Shown here: piece by piece, positions 32,738-41,100 of the stretch
How the letters are laid out: every line of letters starts with the position of its first letter
How positions within the stretch are numbered: the first letter of the stretch is position 1
Source of the DNA: Novibacillus thermophilus
Lineage (GTDB): Bacteria > Bacillota > Bacilli > Thermoactinomycetales > Novibacillaceae
Reading direction: 5' to 3'
Length of the DNA stretch: 64,000 nt
NCBI RefSeq assembly: GCF_002005165.1
Contig: NZ_CP019699.1
Location: 2,294,001-2,358,000 of the forward strand
Notes under the pieces: model-generated
Databases searched by the model: none
Seen by the model: only the letters and a program-made list of their open reading frames with translations
What the model was told of the DNA's origin: nothing
Position numbers and translations under genes: made by a program

Positions 32738-33457
32738 TTACCTTTTTAGGTCCACAATGAACGTTTCGGCTCCTGTCGGGACCGGGCTCCCTCCTTTCGG
32801 TTCGAGACTCGTGCGCAAGGACTGGATGCGTTGAATACCGTCACCGTGCAAGTACAAGACGGCCTTCCCGTTTTGCAGCTCCAGCACTTTGCCGTGCAAG
32901 CGGTCATCTGTATCGACGAACCACAACTGGTAGTCTTTGTGCACCATCGGGACAAGCCCTTCGACGCGGATGAGCATTTCTTTCGTCGAATCGTTCACCC
33001 ACACGTCTCCCCGGACATCTGCCGCCAAAAGAGGAATGACGTCGTACTGCACCGTGTGCGGGTCGTAAATGAATGTCGCCTGTTCAAGAGGGCCGTCTTG
33101 AATGGATGGAACGTCCTGTCCGGTCGACTGGAAGGGGAGGAGGACAAGGGCGACAACAGCTAATGCGGCCAGACTGAAGCCGATGACCCACTGCTTGTTC
33201 CCCAGCCGTTTCAAGGTTGACACGTTTTGGGCGTTGTCGCGCTGGGCAACGTTGCGCATGAGGTGCCGCTTCAGTTTACCGGCCTCCGCTTCAGTGTCAG
33301 GTTGCCTGTGCAGTAGAACGTGCCACTCCCTGTACCGCCGCGAACACGACGGGCAGTGGGACAGGTGCTCATGCAGTTTCTCTGCCTCTGCTTTGGGCAA
33401 GTTGTGCAAGATCGCATCGACGAGCTGTTCGTCTGCTGCATGTCTAATGGGAGTCAT
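32738..33457 (-). CDS. Anti-sigma factor (ZAS zinc finger, RskA-like)
   Basis: A 239-residue membrane protein. The N-terminus has the Zn anti-sigma motif H-x3-C-x2-C (HLSHCPSC, residues 31-38), one transmembrane helix follows at about 90-110 (VIGFSLAALAVVALVLLPF), and the extracellular part shows RskA-like blocks (YQLWFVDTDDRLHGKVLELQNGKAVLYL, ending ETFIVDLKR). It should hold the ECF sigma factor inactive at the membrane until a signal triggers release. Its start overlaps the sigma stop by 4 bases, the usual arrangement for such pairs. Confidence 0.85.
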   Translation of the reverse strand: MTPIRHAADEQLVDAILHNLPKAEAEKLHEHLSHCPSCSRRYREWHVLLHRQPDTEAEAGKLKRHLMRNVAQRDNAQNVSTLKRLGNKQWVIGFSLAALAVVALVLLPFQSTGQDVPSIQDGPLEQATFIYDPHTVQYDVIPLLAADVRGDVWVNDSTKEMLIRVEGLVPMVHKDYQLWFVDTDDRLHGKVLELQNGKAVLYLHGDGIQRIQSLRTSLEPKGGSPVPTGAETFIVDLKR

Positions 33458-34044
33458 TTCGGCTCACCTCGCTCAGGATGAACCCAACCGAGGAGAGTTA
33501 ACCGCTTTTTTAAATTGTGCAAACCGTAACGGATCCGGGATTTAATCGTTCCCAAGGGCAGTTGAATGCGCTCAGACAGTTCGCGGTGCGTGCGTTCCTT
33601 AAAATACGCGTCGTACAACACGTTCCGTTGAGGTTCGGGTATGTCTTGCATGGCATTGTGGATCGCTTCCCGTTCGGCTCTTTCTAGGACGAGCACTTCT
33701 GCTGAGGGCGATATGATCTGCTCTCCGGCAACGCGTTCCCAATTGTCGACGCAAACGGCTTTTCTCTTTCTCAGCCGGTCGAGGCACCGGCTGCGCGTCT
33801 TAACGGCGAGCCACGCTTCCACACTGCCGCGCTCAGGATTGTAGCGCTCAGGATGTAAAAACACCTCGAGAAATACGTCGTGGCAAATGTCTTCCGCTTC
33901 TTGACGGTCTTGGACGGTATTGAACGCAATGCGAAAGACAAAACTGATGTATTGGTCGTAAAACGAAGAAAATGCCTGTTGTGAGCCGCGCTGAATCTGC
34001 CGAAACAGATCATTGCCGCGTTCTCTGTTCGTGTCGTATCCCAC
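33454..34044 (-). CDS. ECF RNA polymerase sigma factor
   Basis: A 196-residue extracytoplasmic-function sigma factor. Region 2 contains FYDQYISFVFRIAFNTVQDRQEAEDICHDVFLEVF and the DNA-contacting WLAVKTRSRCLDRLRKR; region 4 contains NVLYDAYFKERTHRELSERIQLPLGTIKSRIRYGLHNL. Start GTG 34044 with GAGGTGG 6 bases upstream; the frame extends to 34101 without ribosome-binding site. It resembles SigK-type partners of RskA. It is transcribed divergently from the NEW3/ABC gene cluster, its likely regulon (inference). Confidence 0.88.
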   Translation of the reverse strand: MGYDTNRERGNDLFRQIQRGSQQAFSSFYDQYISFVFRIAFNTVQDRQEAEDICHDVFLEVFLHPERYNPERGSVEAWLAVKTRSRCLDRLRKRKAVCVDNWERVAGEQIISPSAEVLVLERAEREAIHNAMQDIPEPQRNVLYDAYFKERTHRELSERIQLPLGTIKSRIRYGLHNLKKRLTLLGWVHPERGEPK

Positions 34045-34170
34045 CTCGTACCACCTCTGCCCGCTAAGTAAGTTATTAACAAAAAAATCAAAAAATATCA
34101 AGGCGATAAATCCAAACAGCCTCCTTGCTTCGTACTTTTAGTGAAAACACGAAGGAGGTTGTATGTCTTG

Positions 34171-35334
34171 ATGTGGAAACGGCGAGCAGTTATTACATCA
34201 CTTTGTATGACACTTGTAATCGGTTTGGTCGTCGCAGCTGTTCCGACTGCACACGCCGCTGTAGGTTTTTCGCTGTACACGCCTTTTTCGGGTATTTCGG
34301 CGACGCCAGGTGAGACGATCGACTACGCCGTGGAGGTCCTGAACGACACGGACGCCATTCGGACTGTCGAGTTTAAGATGCAGAAACTTCCGGACGGATG
34401 GACGTCCCACTTGACGTCAGGCGGGCGGGATGTGCAACAGCTCTCGATTAAACCGGGAGATGCACAAGAAATAAGTTTAGAAGTTCAAGTCCCGCTGGAA
34501 GTGGAGAAAGATGTCTACACTTTTGAACTTATCGCCCAAGGTAGCGGCGTCAACAGTACGTTGCCGTTGACCGTCACCGTCACCGAGGAAGGCACGTCTG
34601 CGACAGAGTTGAGCGTGGAACAACCGAACCTGCAAGGAGATGCCGCATCAACGTTCGACTACAAAGTGACATTGCGCAACCGGACGGCCGATGAACAAAA
34701 TTATGCCTTGACGGCGGATACCCCGAGGGGCTGGAGTGTGACCTTCAAGGCGGACGGCAACGATGTGACATCCGTCACGGTCGAGCCGAACAGCACGAAG
34801 GACGTTGACGTTTCGGTGAGTCCGCCAGAGAACGTAAAAGCTGGGGAGTACGCGATCCCGATTAAAGCGGCGACGAGCGCCACGTCAGCCGATGCCGAGC
34901 TGGAAGCCGTCATTACCGGGACTCATGAATTAGATCTCAGCACGCCTTCTGAACGCTTGAATACGGATGTGACCGCAGGCGGAAGTCGCACGATGGAGTT
35001 GGTCGTCACCAACGCCGGCACGGCTCCTGTATCGGACATCGAGTTGAGTGCTGAAGCCCCGACAAACTGGGAGATCAGTTTTAATCATGAGAAAATTAAC
35101 GCGCTGGAACCCGGACAGTCCCAGACAGTGAAGGCCACGATTGCGGCAGCCGATGAAGCCATTGCCGGGGACTACGTCGTGACGATGAAAGCTGAATCGC
35201 CGGACGCGTCAGCGGACGCAGACATCCGGGTGTCGGTGAAGACATCGTGGCTGTGGGGAATTGTCGGCATCCTCATCATTGCGGGAGTACTTGGTGGCGT
35301 TTACTATTTGATCCGTACGTATGGGAGGCGGTAA
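34171..35334 (+). CDS. Exported NEW3-domain membrane-anchored protein
   Basis: A 387-residue surface protein: signal peptide (VITSLCMTLVIGLVVAAVPTAHA), three Ig-like repeats of about 100-110 residues of the NEW3 type (each with a motif such as LPDGWTSHLTSGG, TPRGWSVTFKADG, APTNWEISFNHEK), and a C-terminal helix (WGIVGILIIAGVLGGVYYLI) with a basic end. The bulk faces outside. NEW3 repeats are seen in proteins linked to ABC-2 exporters. It overlaps nothing but is 3 bases from the ABC ATPase, so the three genes act as one unit. Start ATG 34171 with AAGGAGG 12 bases away. Confidence 0.8.
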   Translation: MWKRRAVITSLCMTLVIGLVVAAVPTAHAAVGFSLYTPFSGISATPGETIDYAVEVLNDTDAIRTVEFKMQKLPDGWTSHLTSGGRDVQQLSIKPGDAQEISLEVQVPLEVEKDVYTFELIAQGSGVNSTLPLTVTVTEEGTSATELSVEQPNLQGDAASTFDYKVTLRNRTADEQNYALTADTPRGWSVTFKADGNDVTSVTVEPNSTKDVDVSVSPPENVKAGEYAIPIKAATSATSADAELEAVITGTHELDLSTPSERLNTDVTAGGSRTMELVVTNAGTAPVSDIELSAEAPTNWEISFNHEKINALEPGQSQTVKATIAAADEAIAGDYVVTMKAESPDASADADIRVSVKTSWLWGIVGILIIAGVLGGVYYLIRTYGRR

Positions 35335-35337
35335 GCC

Positions 35338-36318
35338 TTGGCCGACACTATCATTGAGCTCACCGAATTAACGAAAGTGTACGACCGCTATACGGCCGTC
35401 GATCACTTGACACTGACCATTCGACGCGGTGAAATCTTCGGTTTACTCGGTCCAAACGGTGCCGGAAAATCGACCACGATTCTGATGATGTTGGGATTGA
35501 CGGAGCCCACTTCTGGCACGGTCCGAGTCTGCGGTCTCAACTCGACGCGGCAACCCCTTGACGTGAAAAAACGCGTAGGGTACTTGCCGGACGATGTGGG
35601 TTTTTATGAAGATTTGACCGGGTTTGAAAACCTCGTGTACACAGCTTCCCTAAACGGTCTGTCCCGTCAGGAGGGAGAGGTCCGCGCCTCGGCGTTGCTG
35701 AAACTCGTCGGACTGGAGGACGCGGCGGACAAAAAAGCCGGCAAATATTCACGGGGGATGCGCCAACGCCTCGGCTTGGCCGACGTTCTCGTCAAACACC
35801 CAGAGCTGATCATTCTCGATGAGCCGACCCTCGGGATCGACCCGGAGGGAGTGCGTGACTTTTTAAATTTAATCAAACGGCTGAATGAAGAAGAAGAGCT
35901 GACTGTTCTCGTATCCTCGCACCACTTGCACCAGGTGCAAGAAATTTGCGACCGGGTCGGGCTCTTCGTCGAAGGGAAACTGTTGGCAGAAGGAGATGTG
36001 CACAGTCTGGCGATGAAACTGTTTTCAAAAGAGTCGATCGTCATCCGTGTACAAGCATCTCCCCTTGAAAGCGAACTCGTGCGTGCGATCGAACAACTGC
36101 CGCAAGTGGAACGCGTAGAAGAAGGGGATGACGGGCAGTTGGACATTTACGGGACGGAGGACGTGACGTCAGAGATCGCCCGCCTCATCGTCGATTCGGG
36201 TGCGAGCCTCCACCATATCAGCAAAAAAGATTACAGTCTCGATGAGATTTACCACCGCTACTTTGCAGGAGGTGACCGTCGTGGCGAAAGTCGGGATCCT
36301 GAAACGATTGAACCGTGA
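35338..36318 (+). CDS. ABC transporter ATP-binding protein
   Basis: A 326-residue ATPase of the ABC-2 exporter class. Walker A GPNGAGKST, signature YSRGMRQRLGLA, Walker B LIILDEPTLGIDP and the switch His (VLVSSHHL) are all present; the last 90 residues form a C-terminal regulatory extension. TTG 35338 behind GGGAGGCGG. Its end overlaps the permease start by 38 bases. What is exported is unknown. Similar sets (NEW3 protein, ATPase, permease) occur in other Bacilli. Confidence 0.9.
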   Translation: MADTIIELTELTKVYDRYTAVDHLTLTIRRGEIFGLLGPNGAGKSTTILMMLGLTEPTSGTVRVCGLNSTRQPLDVKKRVGYLPDDVGFYEDLTGFENLVYTASLNGLSRQEGEVRASALLKLVGLEDAADKKAGKYSRGMRQRLGLADVLVKHPELIILDEPTLGIDPEGVRDFLNLIKRLNEEEELTVLVSSHHLHQVQEICDRVGLFVEGKLLAEGDVHSLAMKLFSKESIVIRVQASPLESELVRAIEQLPQVERVEEGDDGQLDIYGTEDVTSEIARLIVDSGASLHHISKKDYSLDEIYHRYFAGGDRRGESRDPETIEP

Positions 36319-37348
36319 CAAGCTGCAGCGGGTGTGGCAGCCGTTCAGAAAGTGGCAAGCCGAACGATGGTCCCGCCGCACAAAAAAAGAACAGCACCCT
36401 TTTTGGGCCATCGTGCACAAGGAAGCAGCTGATTACATTCACAGCTGGCGGATCAACATTTTGTTTGCCATCATCGGCTTGACGTGCCTCGGTTCCCTGT
36501 ACACGGCGGTGTCGGCCATCCGCGATGCGGCGGAAGACACGGAGGCCAGCGACGTACTGCAAACTAGCGGATTGTTTTTGAAGTTGTTTACGGTCTCCGA
36601 CGGAACGTTGCCTACGTTTATTTCGTTTGTCGCGTTTTTGGGTCCCCTTTTAGGGATTGCCCTCGGGTTTGATGCCATCAATTCCGAACGGAATAAAGGG
36701 ACCTTAGTCCGTATGTTGGCCCAGCCCATTCCGCGGGACTACGTTCTGAACGCCAAATTCGTCGCGGCCCTCTCGGTCATATCTGTCCTGTTTTTCATGC
36801 TCGGGTTTCTCGTCATGGGGCTCGGCATTCTCATTACCGGGATCCCACCTACGCTGGAAGAATTTTGGCGCATCTTGTTTTTCTTAATCTCGAGTATTGT
36901 GTACGTTGCGTTTTGGCTTAACCTCGGCATTTTGTTCTCTGTCCGCTTTAAACAGGCGGCCACGTCAGCGCTGGCGAGCATTGCCGTGTGGTTGTTTTTC
37001 AGTGTGTTTTATTCGATGATTGTCCAGTTGCTCGTACGCGCCACTGCCCCGTCGTCTGTTCAAAATGTCGAAGAGCTCCTCGGTTATCAATCGTTCATTC
37101 AGAATGTGATGCGCCTTTCGCCAAACCACCTGTTTACGGAGGCGACGACGACCCTGCTTTCGCCGTCGGTGCGGACTCTCGGTCCGCTCACGATGGAGCA
37201 AGTCGCGGGGGCGATCCCCAGTCCCCTTCCTCTCGGTCAAAGTTTGCTCCTCATCTGGCCGCAGCTGACAGGGCTCATCGCTTTGACAGCAGCCTGTTTC
37301 GGCCTGTCGTACGTTTGGTTTATGCGACAAGAAATTCGGTCGAGGTAA
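36281..37348 (+). CDS. ABC-2 type permease
   Basis: A 355-residue membrane protein with six main hydrophobic segments. A basic N-terminal stretch precedes HPFWAIVHKEAADYIHSWRINILF, typical for ABC-2 permeases of the NosY/YhaP kind; GIALGFDAINSERNKGTLVRMLAQPIPRDYVLNAKF is the conserved coupling-helix region. GTG 36281 with AGGAGGTG upstream, inside the ATPase gene. With the ATPase and the NEW3 protein it forms a probable export or surface-maintenance system. Confidence 0.85.
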   Translation: MAKVGILKRLNRDKLQRVWQPFRKWQAERWSRRTKKEQHPFWAIVHKEAADYIHSWRINILFAIIGLTCLGSLYTAVSAIRDAAEDTEASDVLQTSGLFLKLFTVSDGTLPTFISFVAFLGPLLGIALGFDAINSERNKGTLVRMLAQPIPRDYVLNAKFVAALSVISVLFFMLGFLVMGLGILITGIPPTLEEFWRILFFLISSIVYVAFWLNLGILFSVRFKQAATSALASIAVWLFFSVFYSMIVQLLVRATAPSSVQNVEELLGYQSFIQNVMRLSPNHLFTEATTTLLSPSVRTLGPLTMEQVAGAIPSPLPLGQSLLLIWPQLTGLIALTAACFGLSYVWFMRQEIRSR

Positions 37349-37462
37349 CGCGAGGACCACTCATAATATGTCCGCATTCGGTACACGCTAACCGTAGGAC
37401 AACGGATGGAAAAGCGTTCGGTCAACCGGGCGCTTATTCGTTTGAAGCGGAGGAGGTTAACT

Positions 37463-37830
37463 GTGGCAGACGTGACACTGATGGGCTTTTTCGACCGGGA
37501 GAGCGCGGCCAAAGCAGCTGAGAAAAACTTGAGGGAGCAACAGTTCGAAGACGTTCAGTTGAGTGAAGTGTCGCCGTATCCGGGGGACAACGCATCGGAT
37601 TTGGACAATCCGATCAGCGAACCGATGGATTCTTTGGCGACAGAAGTGTTGGAAGCGGAAACGGGAGGCCCCGACGAACAAGTACTCCTTGCCTCTTCTC
37701 CAGATGCGAGCGGCATGGAAGACGGGGAACATCACCACAGCGCTGAAAATTGGCTGGTGACGGTCGTGTCCCCCGCGAACGGCACGAAGAGGCGAAGCGG
37801 ATCTTAGAGCAACACGGCGCACGGCTGTAA
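37463..37830 (+). pseudogene. Stress-type hypothetical protein, one-base frameshift near its end
   Basis: A soluble acidic protein from GTG 37463 (SD GGAGG). It starts MADVTLMGFFDRESAAKAAEKNL, resembling the N-terminus of general stress proteins that begin with a flexible fold of ferredoxin type, continues with an acidic linker, and reaches ENWLVTVVSP. There the frame shifts: the sequence next door reads ERHEEAKRILEQHGARL-stop (37830), an obvious continuation. Adding one C to the run 37770-37774 joins them into a 122-residue protein. I do not know the family. Confidence 0.6.
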
Positions 37831-37918
37831 CCGGGTGGTCGTTGCCAAAATGTAGTACGCATGAACATTCGACGATCCTCACACGATATTAACACCTATT
37901 TAAAGGAGGTGAGACATC

Positions 37919-38137
37919 ATGGCTCAACAACAACAAGGTCGTGAGCGTAACACCAACCAACTGTTGGTCCCGACGGCTGAACAAGCGTTGGACCAAATGA
38001 AATACGAAATCGCTCAAGAATTTGGCGTTCAATTGGGAGCTGATACGACCTCCCGCGCCAACGGTTCTGTAGGTGGAGAAATTACAAAACGCTTGGTTGC
38101 TTTAGCAGAGCAACAACTGGGCGGCGGAATCCAATAA
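37919..38137 (+). CDS. Alpha/beta-type small acid-soluble spore protein
   Basis: A 72-residue DNA-coating SASP made in the forespore. Both family signatures are present: the germination-protease site region [32 protein letters not shown]. It protects spore DNA from heat and UV and is degraded at germination. ATG 37919 with AAAGGAGGTGAG. Upstream GCATGA (37859-37864) and CGATATTA (37884-37891), 19 bases apart, may be a weak sigma-G promoter. Confidence 0.95.
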   Translation: MAQQQQGRERNTNQLLVPTAEQALDQMKYEIAQEFGVQLGADTTSRANGSVGGEITKRLVALAEQQLGGGIQ

Positions 38138-38162
38138 CCAACTGAATAAACATGGTGTATGT

Positions 38163-38192
38163 TAAGGCAGTGGCCAAGAGCCACTGCCTTTT
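38163..38192 (+). terminator. Terminator of the SASP gene
   Basis: AAGGCAGTGGC / GCCACTGCCTT stem and TTTTT tail. Confidence 0.9.
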
Positions 38193-38252
38193 TACATCTG
38201 ACTGTGATATAATGCTGAATCGTAAACTGCTTTGCGGGAAAGGGTTGGACCG

Positions 38253-38771
38253 ATGAGTTACCGGATACGACAAGGGTACGTCCGTCACGACAAAAGTGAA
38301 GGGCGGATTGTGACTCTGGAGGCCTTCGCCCACAAGTTGAACGAGTATATCCGTTTGTATCAGCCTGTCCTGTTTGGGACGATCACTTTAGAGCCAGACG
38401 CCATTTATCAATACGGCACGCTGGAGAGGGTACAGGCTGATACGCCGCAAGGCCGTTGGATGTTTGTCGCCCGCCACGCCGAAACAGCAGAGGAAATGAC
38501 GATTGACGTTCCGTACAGCGGGATTGTGCGGACATACGACGTGGAGTACACGGTAAAAGATGAACAACAGGGAGACGTGGCGTATCCCGTTTTTTATATG
38601 ACCGCCACAGATCCAAAAGAGGGGCAGACGTTGACGTACTACATCGGGTCTCGTCCCCTCGTCTCGCGACCGTTAGACTGCATCGCCGAGTTCTTTGTGC
38701 GGTCTCACGAAGTGGGGAAAGAGATGAAACAGCCCGAACAGCGCGCGTGCAGCTGGAAACCGCCAGAGTAA
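38253..38771 (+). CDS. Hypothetical protein, 172 residues
   Basis: A soluble protein without signal peptide. It begins MSYRIRQGYVRHDKSEGRIV and is beta-rich in the middle (FGTITLEPDAIYQYGTLERV; YSGIVRTYDVEYTVKDEQ). No membrane segment, no recognised catalytic motif. Start ATG 38253 with AAAGGG 9 bases upstream. A terminator lies 140 bases after the stop. Not assigned to a family. Confidence 0.6.
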   Translation: MSYRIRQGYVRHDKSEGRIVTLEAFAHKLNEYIRLYQPVLFGTITLEPDAIYQYGTLERVQADTPQGRWMFVARHAETAEEMTIDVPYSGIVRTYDVEYTVKDEQQGDVAYPVFYMTATDPKEGQTLTYYIGSRPLVSRPLDCIAEFFVRSHEVGKEMKQPEQRACSWKPPE

Positions 38772-38913
38772 GCTCCTCTGACGGGTCGCTTTTCGGGATT
38801 TTTCGCCCGTCTTTTAATCGTCTGGGCCGTCACGCGGTCTGGAAACCACTCTCTCACTGGAGCATCCTCGTGTGGTCCCCGCTTATTTTCATCCGTGCCC
38901 CATGGTTAGATCC

Positions 38914-38949
38914 AACCGGTGAACCCGAGCGTTCACCGGTTGTTTTTTT
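38914..38949 (+). terminator. Strong terminator
   Basis: AACCGGTGAAC / GTTCACCGGTT, 11-bp perfect stem, then GTTTTTTT. The bases 38772-38913 before it hold no gene I can support. Confidence 0.9.
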
Positions 38950-39042
38950 ATGTATGCGCCTAATTCCCGTACGATAGGTGACACGTCTAACACCCTTTTG
39001 ACTATAGGTTCGTAACATAGTTAGAGAAAAGGAGGTAGTGAC

Positions 39043-39384
39043 GTGAGCGGAAAACCGTCGAAGAAAGACTTTGCCAACTTAATCAATTCCGTGTTGGGGC
39101 AGGACGTCATGACAGAACAGAAGCTGGACCGCATATTGCATGAAGCCAAAAGGGCACACGACACAAGAGGTTCAGATGGTTTGTTCGATTATTTGCGCCG
39201 TCTGACGAACGCTCCGGTTGACAACGACCAGATTCGCGGCATCGCCGATGTGGTCAAACATTCGGGAGGACCGGAACGGGCGCTGGAATCGTTAAAAAAG
39301 CAAAAGCTTATCAATGAACGTCAAGCGAAACAGATTAACAGCACCTTGCACAAGAAAAGGACGAAGCGCCGACGGGGCCGGTAA
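39043..39384 (+). CDS. Hypothetical basic protein, 113 residues
   Basis: A soluble, helical, Lys/Arg-rich protein (MSGKPSKKDFANLINSVLGQDV... ending LHKKRTKRRRGR). The basic tail suggests nucleic-acid contact. No family recognised. GTG 39043 follows AAAAGGAGG with 7 bases spacing. Its upstream region has an ATAGGTG box at 38974-38980 and CATAGTTA at 39016-39023, similar in elements but not spacing to the coat-gene promoters near 27 kb, so mother-cell expression is possible. Confidence 0.6.
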   Translation: MSGKPSKKDFANLINSVLGQDVMTEQKLDRILHEAKRAHDTRGSDGLFDYLRRLTNAPVDNDQIRGIADVVKHSGGPERALESLKKQKLINERQAKQINSTLHKKRTKRRRGR

Positions 39385-39442
39385 AGACACGTATGAAAAG
39401 ATGGGCTGCCGTTTAGAAGCCCGTCTTTTCTGAATCACCTGG

Positions 39443-39777
39443 CTACGGAGCGTGATCTCTCGGAACGTCCTCGAGTTCTTCTTGCTTATCCTGTGTCTCT
39501 ATGGCGGAGATGGCCGATATGAGATCGTTCAACGTATGTTTATCCCGCACTGCCTGTGATATGTTGTAGAACGCGTTCATCCATTTTTCCACTTGTGAGA
39601 CGGCTGAAGAAATTTCGCGAAACAAGATGTGGACCTCTTCGATTCGGTCAGAAAGGCTGATTGTATCCCTTTCGCGCCTTTTCGTGGAGCGAACGGGTGC
39701 GACCCGGCGACGCTGGTGCGGCAAAGGGCGTGTGCGGTAGGCACGGGGGACCTGCCATAACCCCGCCTTGTGTGCAT
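39443..39777 (-). pseudogene. Hypothetical protein, one-base frameshift
   Basis: A gene read from ATG 39777 (SD GGGAGGTG): the basic start MHTRRGYGRSP then shifts frame. The other frame carries LPHQRRRVAPVRSTKRRERD followed by a helical part (ISLSDRIEEVHILFREISSAVSQVEKWMNAFYNISQAV) and an acidic end. Adding one C to the C-run (plus strand G 39745-39749) gives a continuous Arg-rich head (RSPRAYRTRPLPHQRRR) and 111 residues in total. The family is unknown; the helical part may dimerise. It is divergent from the subtilase gene. Confidence 0.5.
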
Positions 39778-39860
39778 AAGGACACCTCCCGATAGTCGTA
39801 GACTGGTCGGTCTCAATATATTCAACCCTGCATTAAAAGGTGAAGAGGAGTGAATAGGGC

Positions 39861-41006
39861 ATGTACGCTTTTGGACATTGGCCGATGCGCGATCGTTACG
39901 ATAGATTCAATCGAATGAATCGAAGGGAAATGCGTGCCAGGCGCATTTTTTATTTTAAAGATGATGATTTTCGGAGTGACTGGCAAAGGTTGAACCCCCG
40001 ACAATTCGGACTGCGCTCGTTCCGTTATTTAAAACACATCGGTGCCATTGTCGGAGAATTTCCGGAAGACATGTGGGCGGAATACTTTGAAACCAATTTT
40101 CGGGGGATGTTGTACTCAGAGCCCGACATCCAAATAAAAATTGGCGAACCGCACATCGGCCAAGTCCTGCAAGCGTCCAACGGAGTTCCGTGGGGGGTAG
40201 AGCGCATTGATGCACACCGGGCGTGGCCGATCACCATGGGAAAAGGGGTGAAAGTGGCCGTTATCGATACGGGGATCGCCTACGATCATCCGGGTTTAGC
40301 ACGAAATTACCGCGGCGGAGTGAACATTCTGTCTCCCCTCTTTTCTCCTTACGACTACAACGGGCACGGCACACACGTCGCCGGGACGGTGGCAGCACGA
40401 AAAAACTCGACAGGCGTTGTCGGTGTGGCGCCGCGGGCGCACTTGTACGCCGTGAAAGCTTTCAACCGCAAAGGGAGTGCCAATCTCTCCGATTTGTTGA
40501 CGGCGATTAACTGGTGTATCGACAACCGGATGGACGTCATCAACATGAGTTTCGGCATGGACAAAATGAGTGAAAGTTTGAGGCGCGCCATCCAAAAAGC
40601 GCGGAGCAGCGGCATTGTGATGGTGGCGGCAGCGGGAAACCAAGGCAGCCATCGAAAACTGGATTTTCCGGCCCGCTATCCGGAAACGATTGCCGTGACG
40701 GCGACGGACAAAAACAACCAGTTGGCTTCTTTTAGCAATACGGGACAAGAGGTGCGCCTCGCTGCCCCGGGTGACAAAATTACCTCGTGTTGGAATAACG
40801 GAGCCACGCGGGAATTGAGCGGAACGTCCATGGCTGTCCCACACGTCACAGGAACGGTGGCGCTCATGATGTCCCTCAACCCTCAGTTGACACCGGACGA
40901 TATCGACGCGATTATGACCCGGACGTGTACGCCGATTCAGCGCGTGTCATCTGGTCGACTAGGTTTGGTGAACGCGTTTAACTCGGTACAGATGTTGTCA
41001 GGCTAG
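39861..41006 (+). CDS. Intracellular subtilisin-like serine protease (S8)
   Basis: A 381-residue subtilase. Catalytic Asp136 (VAVIDTG), His169 (NGHGTHVAGT) and Ser323 (SGTSMAVPH) are in place, with the oxyanion Asn region AAAGNQG. No signal peptide: the first 55 residues are aromatic and basic (MYAFGHWPMRDRYDRFNRMN), unlike a secretion signal or the standard I9 propeptide, so a cytoplasmic, forespore or mother-cell location is likely. The start is ATG 39861. A second subtilase (AprX-like) is at 53013. Confidence 0.9.
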   Translation: MYAFGHWPMRDRYDRFNRMNRREMRARRIFYFKDDDFRSDWQRLNPRQFGLRSFRYLKHIGAIVGEFPEDMWAEYFETNFRGMLYSEPDIQIKIGEPHIGQVLQASNGVPWGVERIDAHRAWPITMGKGVKVAVIDTGIAYDHPGLARNYRGGVNILSPLFSPYDYNGHGTHVAGTVAARKNSTGVVGVAPRAHLYAVKAFNRKGSANLSDLLTAINWCIDNRMDVINMSFGMDKMSESLRRAIQKARSSGIVMVAAAGNQGSHRKLDFPARYPETIAVTATDKNNQLASFSNTGQEVRLAAPGDKITSCWNNGATRELSGTSMAVPHVTGTVALMMSLNPQLTPDDIDAIMTRTCTPIQRVSSGRLGLVNAFNSVQMLSG

Positions 41007-41100
41007 ACACGAATGAGTGTCAGAAAGGGCGGCTTTATGTTATGATGTAAGGCGAGGCATGGTCTCGAATCACGTTGTCTGAAGGAAAGGCCTGGCGCAT

